64,000 nt of DNA from Phycisphaerales bacterium (lineage in GTDB: Bacteria; Planctomycetota; Phycisphaerae; Phycisphaerales; SM1A02). The stretch's first letter is position 1. Every line of letters begins with the position of its first letter. The notes below the pieces were generated by a model that ran no database searches, had not been told where the DNA came from, and saw only the letters and a list, made by a program, of their open reading frames with translations. Position numbers and translations under genes: made by a program. This document shows positions 1 through 6,494 of this stretch, in pieces. The DNA lies in NCBI GenBank assembly GCA_030749435.1, contig JASMKH010000003.1, positions 62,001 through 126,000 on the forward strand, read 5' to 3'.

Positions 1-1746
1 AACGTGTTCTGCGTGGCGGCCTGCTGCGTTGTATTGCCCAGCGTCGCGATGGCCTCCTCGCCCTCTATGGAGGATGTCGCGCCTCCGGAGACGGTGGCGG
101 TCCTCGACATTCAGAACGTCGATCGCATCTTCGGGCGGTTGGAGGAGTCCGGCCTGCTCGAAGGCGACGACGCGCAGGACCTCAATGACGGCATCAGGGA
201 TCTGATCGGGAGGTTCCCGGATTCCGTCTCCGAGGTCTGGCTCGACGTGTTCGAGTCGCACGAGCCGACCGACGTGCTCGGCGCGTTGTCGGCATCGATC
301 GCCCTGTGGGTCGACCGGACGGCGGGGGAGCGGGGTGAGCTCGTCCTGGCCGGCTGGGTGGACCTTGGAGACAACGCCGATGCAGTTTCGGAGGCGTGGG
401 ATGATGGGTGGAGGACCATTCGGGGGCGGGCGGATGCCGTAACCGAGTCGCTCTCGGGCCGAGATGTGGACGTGATCGATGGACGTTTGGGCGAGGGCCC
501 GGAGCGACCGATCAAGGAAATGCTGTGGCATGTTCGCGAGGACAGCCTGATTCTCCTCTCCAATACACAGAGCGGCTTGCAGCGAATGCTGGATGTGCTC
601 GATGGGGACGAGGTGGGCGAGTCGCTCGCCGACGTCGAAGCATGGGAGTCGGCCACGGCCATGCTCGAGGGGCCCGACGATGTTCGCCTGGTCCTTCTGG
701 TGGAAGGTGCCTTCGCGGCGGCTCAGGTGGTTGACCAGATGGGAATGGCGGCCATGGCCAAGGCTTCGTTTGATGCGACCATTGGGCCGGTGCGGGCCGC
801 TGCCGTTTCTGCGGGTGTCGGATCTCAGGATGATCTGTTCACCGCATTCGGGGCGTTGTGGATGCCCGACGGGCCGGGAGGACTGCTGCGGCTGCTCGCC
901 ATAGATTCGCCGCGAGACACGCTGCCAGGGTGGATCGGGCCGGATGTGGTTTCCCTGTCCCGATTCAATGTCGACTTCAAGCGGATCCCCGACTGGCTGC
1001 GTTCGGTCGTGGCGTCCAATCCGATGCTCATGGGCCTCGGGCAACTGTTGGATCAATTCGAGCCCTCCATCAGAGCGATCCTCGGTCCCCTTGACCACAA
1101 GGCGATGATGGTCGGAACGCTGCAGCGACCGCTGTCGATGGACAGTCTCAATGAGGTCACGTCAATCGCATGCACGGATCCCTCGGGGCTCAAGGATGCG
1201 CTCGCAGCGATCAGCCCGAAGGGGGGATTCGAGCCTCGAGATTTCCAGGGCCATCAGATCTGGACCGTTGATGCCTCCGCCATGGCGATGATGCCGATCC
1301 CGATTCCTGGAGACGCGCGAATGAGCCTTGCTGTTGCGGGGCATTCGTTGTTCATTGGGAGCGACGCGGGGGTCGAATCCGCGCTCCGGAGCCTCTCGGC
1401 CCGATCGGCCACATCGCCTCCGTGGTTGACTCGAGCGATCGGACGAATGCCCTCGGAACCAATGGCGTGCTGGAGCACATGGGACGTCGGTGAGCATCTG
1501 ACTGCCGTTGCGGAGGTGCAGCGTCTGCAATTGAGATCGTGGGAGGATGAATTGATGGCAGAGGACCCTGAACTCTGGGAGGAGATCAAGGGCGAACTGA
1601 CCGACGAAGAAGGCACCGCGCGGCGTGAGCGACTGGCGCGGATTGCCAGTCGCCTTGGCCCCGCCGCATGGTGGGCGCAGTCGGGTGACGATGGATTCCG
1701 GATCGGGGGTGTGCTCCTGACTGCCGAGGATGATGAGGGGGAGTGA
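1..1746 (+). CDS. exported protein of unknown function (5' end outside window)
   Basis: I do not recognise this protein. The frame is open to the left edge. The first start codon inside the window is a GTG at base 4, but the charged segment that should precede the hydrophobic stretch VAACCVVLPSVAMA is absent, so the true start probably lies upstream. Signal peptidase I cleavage after AMA is likely, giving an exported protein of about 560 residues. The mature part is acidic, has no further membrane span, no CXXC or metal motif I can name, and ends in a strongly acidic tail (EDDEGE). It stops 25 bp before the convergent mlaE gene. It resembles long planctomycete periplasmic proteins only in composition. 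Confidence 0.6.
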   Translation, partial: NVFCVAACCVVLPSVAMASSPSMEDVAPPETVAVLDIQNVDRIFGRLEESGLLEGDDAQDLNDGIRDLIGRFPDSVSEVWLDVFESHEPTDVLGALSASIALWVDRTAGERGELVLAGWVDLGDNADAVSEAWDDGWRTIRGRADAVTESLSGRDVDVIDGRLGEGPERPIKEMLWHVREDSLILLSNTQSGLQRMLDVLDGDEVGESLADVEAWESATAMLEGPDDVRLVLLVEGAFAAAQVVDQMGMAAMAKASFDATIGPVRAAAVSAGVGSQDDLFTAFGALWMPDGPGGLLRLLAIDSPRDTLPGWIGPDVVSLSRFNVDFKRIPDWLRSVVASNPMLMGLGQLLDQFEPSIRAILGPLDHKAMMVGTLQRPLSMDSLNEVTSIACTDPSGLKDALAAISPKGGFEPRDFQGHQIWTVDASAMAMMPIPIPGDARMSLAVAGHSLFIGSDAGVESALRSLSARSATSPPWLTRAIGRMPSEPMACWSTWDVGEHLTAVAEVQRLQLRSWEDELMAEDPELWEEIKGELTDEEGTARRERLARIASRLGPAAWWAQSGDDGFRIGGVLLTAEDDEGE

Positions 1747-1771
1747 GACCTCAAGGGGGGGCCAGCGGGCG

Positions 1772-2602
1772 CTACGTCCACCCGAGTTCGAGGAAGATCG
1801 CGTCATAGACGAGATCGCTCACGATGACCGCAACAATCGTCTGCACGACAGTGTCCGTCGTCGCCTTGCCGACGCCTGCGGCGCCTCCGCTGACCCGCAG
1901 CCCATTGAAGCAGGCGATGGCGCCGAGCATGAGTCCGAACGTCGCCGCCTTGATGAGCCCGGTCAGAAAGTCGGCGAGTTGCAACTGTGCCAGGGTGTTG
2001 TCGATGTACACATGGGCGCTCACGTCGAAGAACATGACGGAGACGAGACCGCTGCAGACGACCGCGGCGACATCGGCCAGAATGGTGAGTAGCACCAGGC
2101 TGACGGCGGTTGCGGTGAGCCGCGGAAGCACCAGGAACCGGACCGGGTCCAGGGCGTGCGCTTCGAGCGCTTCAATCTCCTCGCCCACGACCATCGTTCC
2201 AATCTCGGCTGCGATCGAGGCGCCAGCAAACCCGGTCAGCACCACTGCAGAGATGATGGGGCCCATCTCCCGGAAGATGGCGACCGCCACAATGTTGGCG
2301 ATCTTGTTCTGCTGACCGAGTTCGGAGAGTGGTGGATACATGGCGATCGCCAGAATCAGTCCGATGCAGGCGCTGACCAGCAGGACGATTCCGATCGAGC
2401 GGACTCCGACCCGGACCATCTGAGCGACCACGGCTGGCCACCCGACCCGGAGTTCTCCGCCAGTTCCAGACTTCCAGTACCACCGTCCAACCGTTCCGGT
2501 GAGCCTGGTGGTCCCCCCGAGCAAGGTGAAGAGCCCGAGCGAACTCCTGCCGATCCGGCCGACGCCCCGCGTCCACATGGATTGGTTTCGTGGCTCGGGC
2601 AT
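1772..2602 (-). CDS. mlaE: MlaE-family ABC transporter permease
   Basis: 276 residues, normal for MlaE (about 260). MlaE forms the inner-membrane core of the Mla-type ABC transporter that moves phospholipids between the inner and outer membranes, working with an ATPase (MlaF), a substrate-binding MCE protein (MlaD) and often a STAS protein (MlaB). The family signature is clear: the stretch REMGPIISAVVLTGFAGASI, then AAEIGTMVVGEEIEAL, with about five hydrophobic segments from residue 70 to the end. It starts only 4 bp after the STAS gene, so it is the last gene of a three-gene operon. No MlaF or MlaD gene is near, so those partners must be encoded elsewhere. Confidence 0.93.
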   Translation of the reverse strand: MPEPRNQSMWTRGVGRIGRSSLGLFTLLGGTTRLTGTVGRWYWKSGTGGELRVGWPAVVAQMVRVGVRSIGIVLLVSACIGLILAIAMYPPLSELGQQNKIANIVAVAIFREMGPIISAVVLTGFAGASIAAEIGTMVVGEEIEALEAHALDPVRFLVLPRLTATAVSLVLLTILADVAAVVCSGLVSVMFFDVSAHVYIDNTLAQLQLADFLTGLIKAATFGLMLGAIACFNGLRVSGGAAGVGKATTDTVVQTIVAVIVSDLVYDAIFLELGWT

Positions 2603-2606
2603 GGTC

Positions 2607-2945
2607 TCAGTGCAGGTCCTCCGTCACAGTGAACACGGCGTCAAGCTTCGAAATCTTGAAGATCGAGGCGACACGCTCGGTGAGTCTGGCAAGCGTGAGT
2701 TCCCGCGAAGTGCGGCGGCACGTCTGGAGGGCCTCGACGAGTGTTGCCACTCCGGAGGAGTCCATGTAGGGCACGCCCGCCAGATCAATGATGACCGGAT
2801 CGCTTCCTGTGGCGAGATTGGACTGCAGCGTGGCTCGCAGAACCGGGGATGACGCGAGGTCGACTTCTCCGGAAGGACGAATCACGAGGAGCCCGTCCCG
2901 CTGTTCGACATCGATGTTCAGAGGGCTGTGGTCATCACCATGCAT
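2607..2945 (-). CDS. STAS-domain protein (anti-sigma factor antagonist, or MlaB-like)
   Basis: 112 residues, one STAS domain. The phosphorylatable loop is intact: VPYMDSSGVATL, with Asp62-Ser63-Ser64-Gly65 where SpoIIAA/RsbV proteins are phosphorylated by their cognate kinase. The gene overlaps the end of the upstream anti-sigma kinase gene by 11 bp and lies 4 bp before mlaE. Two roles fit: an anti-anti-sigma partner of the kinase, or an MlaB-like regulator of the lipid ABC transporter, which also uses a STAS fold. The kept DSSG favours a phosphorylated switch; the position beside mlaE favours the transporter. It may link the two. Confidence 0.85.
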   Translation of the reverse strand: MHGDDHSPLNIDVEQRDGLLVIRPSGEVDLASSPVLRATLQSNLATGSDPVIIDLAGVPYMDSSGVATLVEALQTCRRTSRELTLARLTERVASIFKISKLDAVFTVTEDLH

Positions 2946-3414
2946 AGTGGGTCGTTTCCTCCCTGTGATCCTGCGCGGTCGATGCCGGAACAGCTCGCAT
3001 CGTCAGCCGCGTGCCACCTTCCGGCAGATGCTCCCAAATCGCTTCGCCCATGACTTCTCGAATGAGGTGGATGCCCAGGCCGCCCGGACGAACATCATCG
3101 AGTTCCCGCGGCCTGATGGTGTCGAGGTCCACCTGTTCGCCGTCGTCCTCAAGCGTGAACTGCAGCATGGGTGGATCGGTCGATCGATCATGGCCTGCTG
3201 CAAACCTGATCCGGCCGCGGGTGCGGCGATAGGCGTGCCTCACGATGTTGGCGGCCCCCTCATCAACAGCCAGACAGATGCGATCGGCTCGGGCGGCATC
3301 CACTCCGACCTGTCGGCACCAGGCCCTCAGCGCATGCCGAATGATGCAGAGGAGGTCCGCCCTCGCGTCGATGTCGAGAATGAGGTCTGGATGTGGGAGC
3401 GATTGGCTGTTCAT
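2935..3414 (-). CDS. anti-sigma regulatory factor (RsbW-like HATPase_c protein kinase)
   Basis: 159 residues, the usual length for RsbW/SpoIIAB-type kinases, which bind a sigma factor (or another target) and phosphorylate a STAS antagonist. The GHKL ATP-binding boxes are visible: N box [14 protein letters not shown] (about residues 51-64), G1 box LEDDGEQVD (88-96) and G2 box [14 protein letters not shown] (111-124). The ATG at 3414 is preceded by GGGAG at a good distance; longer in-frame extensions would run into the guaA promoter region. It is the first gene of the leftward operon with the STAS protein and mlaE, and is divergent from guaA. No sigma-B-like gene is adjacent, so the regulated target is unknown. 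Confidence 0.85.
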   Translation of the reverse strand: MNSQSLPHPDLILDIDARADLLCIIRHALRAWCRQVGVDAARADRICLAVDEGAANIVRHAYRRTRGRIRFAAGHDRSTDPPMLQFTLEDDGEQVDLDTIRPRELDDVRPGGLGIHLIREVMGEAIWEHLPEGGTRLTMRAVPASTAQDHREETTHYAW

Positions 3415-3427
3415 GAGACTCCCGCCG

Positions 3428-3433
3428 ATGATA
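3428..3433 (-). promoter_or_regulatory. putative -10 box of the kinase-STAS-mlaE operon
   Basis: TATCAT on the minus strand, 13 bp before the ATG at 3414, with a GGGAG ribosome-binding site in between. A TCTTGA lies 16 bp further upstream as a weak -35 candidate. The region also holds the guaA promoter on the other strand. Confidence 0.4.
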
Positions 3434-3499
3434 CCTCGCTGTGGTGGGATCAAGAGTGCCCCTTCGTGTAGACTCCCCGCCTTCCCAGGAGTTCCGTTC

Positions 3500-5089
3500 A
3501 TGGCTGCACTCGCCATCGGCGCCACTCGGCCCGCAGGGGTCGAGACCATTCCAATCATCGACTTCGGAAGCCAGTATGCGCAGCTGATTGCCAGACGTGT
3601 GCGGGAGGCGGGTGCGTTCAGCATTCTGGTCGCTCCGGATGTGTCGATGGACTCCCTCCGCTCGCTCGAGCCTGCCGGGATCATCCTGTCCGGAGGGCCC
3701 TCGAGTATCGATGATCCGGACGCTCCGAAATGCGATCCGGCGATCTTCGAATTGGGGATTCCGGTCCTCGGCATCTGCTACGGAATGCAACTGGGTTGCC
3801 ACATCCTCGGGGCCTCGGTCAACCGTGCGGAGTCGCGGGAGTACGGCCGGTCCCGACTTACTGTCGAGGACCACTCCGGGCTGTTTGCCGGACTTCCGGA
3901 CGACATGACCGTGTGGATGAGCCACGGGGATCAGGTGTCTCATCTGCCCGACGACTTCGAGGTCATTGCCAGCACCGATACGTGCCCCGCTGCTGCAGTG
4001 GCGCATCGGGCGCATTCGTTCTTCGGGTTGCAGTTTCATCCAGAGGTCACGCATACGCCTCACGGCGTCGATGTGCTCCGCAACTTCCTCTATGAAGTGT
4101 GCGGATGCCGTGGAACCTGGCGGATGGCCGATTACATGGAAGCGCAGTGCCGGACCCTGCCGGGGCTCGTCGGCGACCGACGGGTCATCTGTGGACTCAG
4201 CGGCGGTGTGGACTCATCCGTGGTTGCGGCCCTGCTCGGCCGGGCGCTCGGCGATCGGGTGACGTGCATCTTCGTCGACAACGGGCTGCTCCGAAAGAAC
4301 GAGCGTGAACTGGTCGAAACGACGTTTCGTGACCACTTCGATTTTGACCTGAGGGTGGTCGACGCTTCGAAGGAGTTTCTCGGCGACCTGGCTGGGGTGG
4401 AGGATCCACAGGAGAAGCGGCGACTGATCGGTCATCGATTCATCGACGTCTTTCGTCGCTGCGCCGACGAAGTGGCGGGCGACGGCGGCATGCCCGTTCA
4501 CTTTCTGGCACAGGGAACGCTGTACCCCGATGTCATCGAGAGCGGGCAGGGACATGCTGGTACGGCTGCGAACATCAAGTTGCACCACAACGTGGGTGGG
4601 CTTCCCGAGGAACTCGGGTTCGAACTGATTGAGCCGCTTCGCGATCTGTTCAAGGACGAAGTGCGAACGCTCGGGGAAGTGCTCGGCCTGCCGAGCCACG
4701 TCGTGTGGCGGCATCCGTTCCCCGGCCCGGGGCTGGCGGTTCGGGTGCTCGGTGAGGTGACCGAGCCGAGGCTGGACCTGCTCCGGAACTGCGACGAGAT
4801 CGTGCTGGATGAAATCGTCTCCGCCAATCTGTATCGCAGCACGAATCAGGTGTTTGCGGTGCTGCTGCCGGTCCGCAGCGTGGGCGTCATGGGAGACGGT
4901 CGAACCTATGACTCGGTTGTCGCGGTGCGGGCGGTCGAGACACAGGACTTCATGACGGCCGACTGGGCTCGTATTCCCTATGACGTGCTCGCCACGATCA
5001 GCAACCGAATCATCAATGAGGTCGAGGGCGTCAACAGGGTGGTCTACGACATCTCGAGCAAGCCCCCAGCCACGATCGAGTGGGAGTAG
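3500..5089 (+). CDS. guaA: GMP synthase (glutamine-hydrolysing)
   Basis: 529 residues, close to E. coli GuaA (525). It converts XMP, glutamine and ATP to GMP in the last step of guanine nucleotide synthesis, in the cytoplasm. The N-terminal class I glutamine amidotransferase domain shows the nucleophile in GICYGMQLG (Cys93) and the partner His/Glu in QFHPEVTHT. The ATP-pyrophosphatase domain has the P-loop [11 protein letters not shown], and the C-terminal dimerisation region ends in KPPATIEWE. The ATG at 3500 has AGGAG 8 bp upstream; the frame is open further upstream but that part is antisense to the divergent kinase gene. It converges with the PIN/TRAM gene after a 12 bp gap. Confidence 0.97.
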   Translation: MAALAIGATRPAGVETIPIIDFGSQYAQLIARRVREAGAFSILVAPDVSMDSLRSLEPAGIILSGGPSSIDDPDAPKCDPAIFELGIPVLGICYGMQLGCHILGASVNRAESREYGRSRLTVEDHSGLFAGLPDDMTVWMSHGDQVSHLPDDFEVIASTDTCPAAAVAHRAHSFFGLQFHPEVTHTPHGVDVLRNFLYEVCGCRGTWRMADYMEAQCRTLPGLVGDRRVICGLSGGVDSSVVAALLGRALGDRVTCIFVDNGLLRKNERELVETTFRDHFDFDLRVVDASKEFLGDLAGVEDPQEKRRLIGHRFIDVFRRCADEVAGDGGMPVHFLAQGTLYPDVIESGQGHAGTAANIKLHHNVGGLPEELGFELIEPLRDLFKDEVRTLGEVLGLPSHVVWRHPFPGPGLAVRVLGEVTEPRLDLLRNCDEIVLDEIVSANLYRSTNQVFAVLLPVRSVGVMGDGRTYDSVVAVRAVETQDFMTADWARIPYDVLATISNRIINEVEGVNRVVYDISSKPPATIEWE

Positions 5090-5101
5090 CCGCTCGCGGT
5101 G

Positions 5102-6271
5102 CTACTCCGACCTGGGGCCCTCGCCCGTATGGCGGGGCTGGTGGGTCGCCGCGTGGCCGATGGTGTCGGGTTGATCCGGGGTCGGCTTGGCGAAGATCAG
5201 ACGCCCGGCGCTTGTCTGAACGGCGTTGGTGATGACGACGTCGATCATCTTTCCGATCTGACCGGCGGCGTCCTCGATGACGATCATGGTGCCGTCTGGC
5301 AGGTAGCCGACGCCCTGATCCTGCGCCTCGCCTTCACGAATGACCTCGACGCTGACCCGTTCGCCCGGCACTGCGGGGTCCCGCAACACACCGCCCAGAT
5401 CGTGCAGGTTCAGCGACACGCCCCCGCGTATCTGAGCAACCCTCGCCAGGTTGGAGTCGGAGGTGATGATGCGGAGGTTCTTCTCAACGGCCAGATCGAC
5501 CAGCAACGCATCGACTTCTGCCCCAGCAGGCACCTCCGTCTGCTCGATGTCCACCTTGATGCCTTTGGTGTCCTGCAGCAGCCGAAGGTTGGCCAGCCCA
5601 CGGCGGCCACGATCGCGTTTCAGACGATCAGAGGAGTCCGAGAGTGTGTGAAGCTCGGTGACGACGAACTGCGGGACGATCAGCGGGGCGTCGAGAAACC
5701 CGGTCTGCGTGAACGTGTTCATGCGTCCGTCGATCAGCGAGGATGTGTCGAGAAGCATCGGTCGGACACCTCGGACCTGCCGGGAGAACTCGACGTAGGG
5801 GATGACCAGCCGAATGCTGTCACGAGTTGAGAGGACAACCGAGACGGCGACGTAGCAGAGCGTCAATCCGACTGCGAGTTTGAGTAGCGTGAGGTACTTG
5901 AGCGCGTCTTCGTCACCGGTGAGTTCCCATGCTTCAGCGATCAGGTCGATCAGGACCCCGACAGCGAGGGAGGCGAACAGTCCCGCAACCACAGCCATGT
6001 AGACCCCGACCACATTTGAAATCCGCTTCTGCGGCGTTCGAATGTCGAGCAGCACGACGATGACCACAACCGCAAGGGTGGCACTGATCGGCATGATGAA
6101 GTCGATGAGGGGGTCTGAATCCGGGTCCGAGTTGATGACTGGGATCGAGGCCGCCGCGATCATGAGCCCGGCGTACAGGATCCGAAGCGCCGTGAGCATG
6201 AAGGGAGCTGACCGGCGGTCCGAGGCCCTCACCTCGGCACCCATGGCATGAATCGATTCGGTTTCGGCCAT
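5102..6271 (-). CDS. YacL-type membrane protein with PIN and TRAM domains
   Basis: 389 residues. The first ~150 residues hold four hydrophobic spans (for example LYAGLMIAAAS and ISATLAVVVIVVLL). A PIN nuclease-fold domain follows, with MLLDTSSLIDGR supplying the first acidic residue, VVTELH the second and IITSDSNLARVA the third. A TRAM RNA-binding domain closes the protein (GVGYLPDGTMIVIEDA and following). This order matches Bacillus YacL, an integral membrane PIN/TRAM protein whose target is not settled. I chose the ATG at 6271: a TACACT box lies 7 bp before it and there is no ribosome-binding site, suggesting a leaderless transcript. An in-frame ATG at 6244 is the alternative. It is transcribed away from the SRP RNA gene. 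Confidence 0.88.
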   Translation of the reverse strand: MAETESIHAMGAEVRASDRRSAPFMLTALRILYAGLMIAAASIPVINSDPDSDPLIDFIMPISATLAVVVIVVLLDIRTPQKRISNVVGVYMAVVAGLFASLAVGVLIDLIAEAWELTGDEDALKYLTLLKLAVGLTLCYVAVSVVLSTRDSIRLVIPYVEFSRQVRGVRPMLLDTSSLIDGRMNTFTQTGFLDAPLIVPQFVVTELHTLSDSSDRLKRDRGRRGLANLRLLQDTKGIKVDIEQTEVPAGAEVDALLVDLAVEKNLRIITSDSNLARVAQIRGGVSLNLHDLGGVLRDPAVPGERVSVEVIREGEAQDQGVGYLPDGTMIVIEDAAGQIGKMIDVVITNAVQTSAGRLIFAKPTPDQPDTIGHAATHQPRHTGEGPRSE

Positions 6272-6278
6272 CGCGGCG

Positions 6279-6284
6279 AGTGTA
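6279..6284 (-). promoter_or_regulatory. putative -10 box, leaderless start of the PIN/TRAM gene
   Basis: TACACT on the minus strand, separated by 7 bp from the ATG at 6271. This places the expected transcription start at or next to the start codon. No clear -35 element. Confidence 0.45.
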
Positions 6285-6303
6285 CCAGCGGTGCGCGGTG
6301 CGA

Positions 6304-6309
6304 TACCAT
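6304..6309 (+). promoter_or_regulatory. putative -10 box of the SRP RNA gene
   Basis: TACCAT lies 5 bp before the first base of the terminal SRP RNA helix at 6315, the spacing expected for a -10 element and its start point. No good -35 is visible. It supports the RNA boundary and the TANNAT form of -10 boxes in this genome. Confidence 0.45.
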
Positions 6310-6314
6310 GCGGC

Positions 6315-6440
6315 GGGGGGCGTGGTAGGCGGCCGGGTCCTTTGGGCGGTCGGCTCGTGAACCTGGTCAGGGCTTGATCGCAGCAGCCATAAGCGTCGCT
6401 GTCCGCGCCATTGGTCGCCTGGCCGCCTACCACGCTCCCC
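6315..6440 (+). ncRNA. ffs: signal recognition particle RNA, small bacterial type (4.5S-like)
   Basis: About 126 nt. The ends form a 20-bp helix: 6315-6334 pairs fully with 6421-6440, with one G-U pair. The domain IV signature bound by Ffh is present: CGTGAACCTGGTCAGG on the 5' side, then AGCAGCCATAAGC on the 3' side (about 6356-6395). It binds Ffh and targets membrane and secretory proteins. It sits directly upstream of dnaX, as in many bacteria. One oddity: the apical part between GGTCAGG and AGCAGCC reads GCTTGATCGC instead of the usual TCCGGAAGGA, so the conserved GNRA-type tetraloop seems to be replaced by a TTGATC-like hexaloop closed by a C-G pair. Confidence 0.9.
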
Positions 6441-6454
6441 GTCTGGTCGTGAGG

Positions 6455-6473
6455 GACTTCTCGCCGAGAAGTC
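6455..6473 (+). other. perfect hairpin between SRP RNA and dnaX
   Basis: GACTTCTC, a GCC loop, then GAGAAGTC: an 8-bp perfect stem. It lies 14 bp after the SRP RNA helix and 21 bp before the dnaX start. It lacks a T-tract, so it may be a 3' processing or weak termination signal for the SRP RNA, or a structured leader of dnaX. Confidence 0.5.
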
Positions 6474-6494
6474 TGCTGGAGAAAGGACGCCGTT

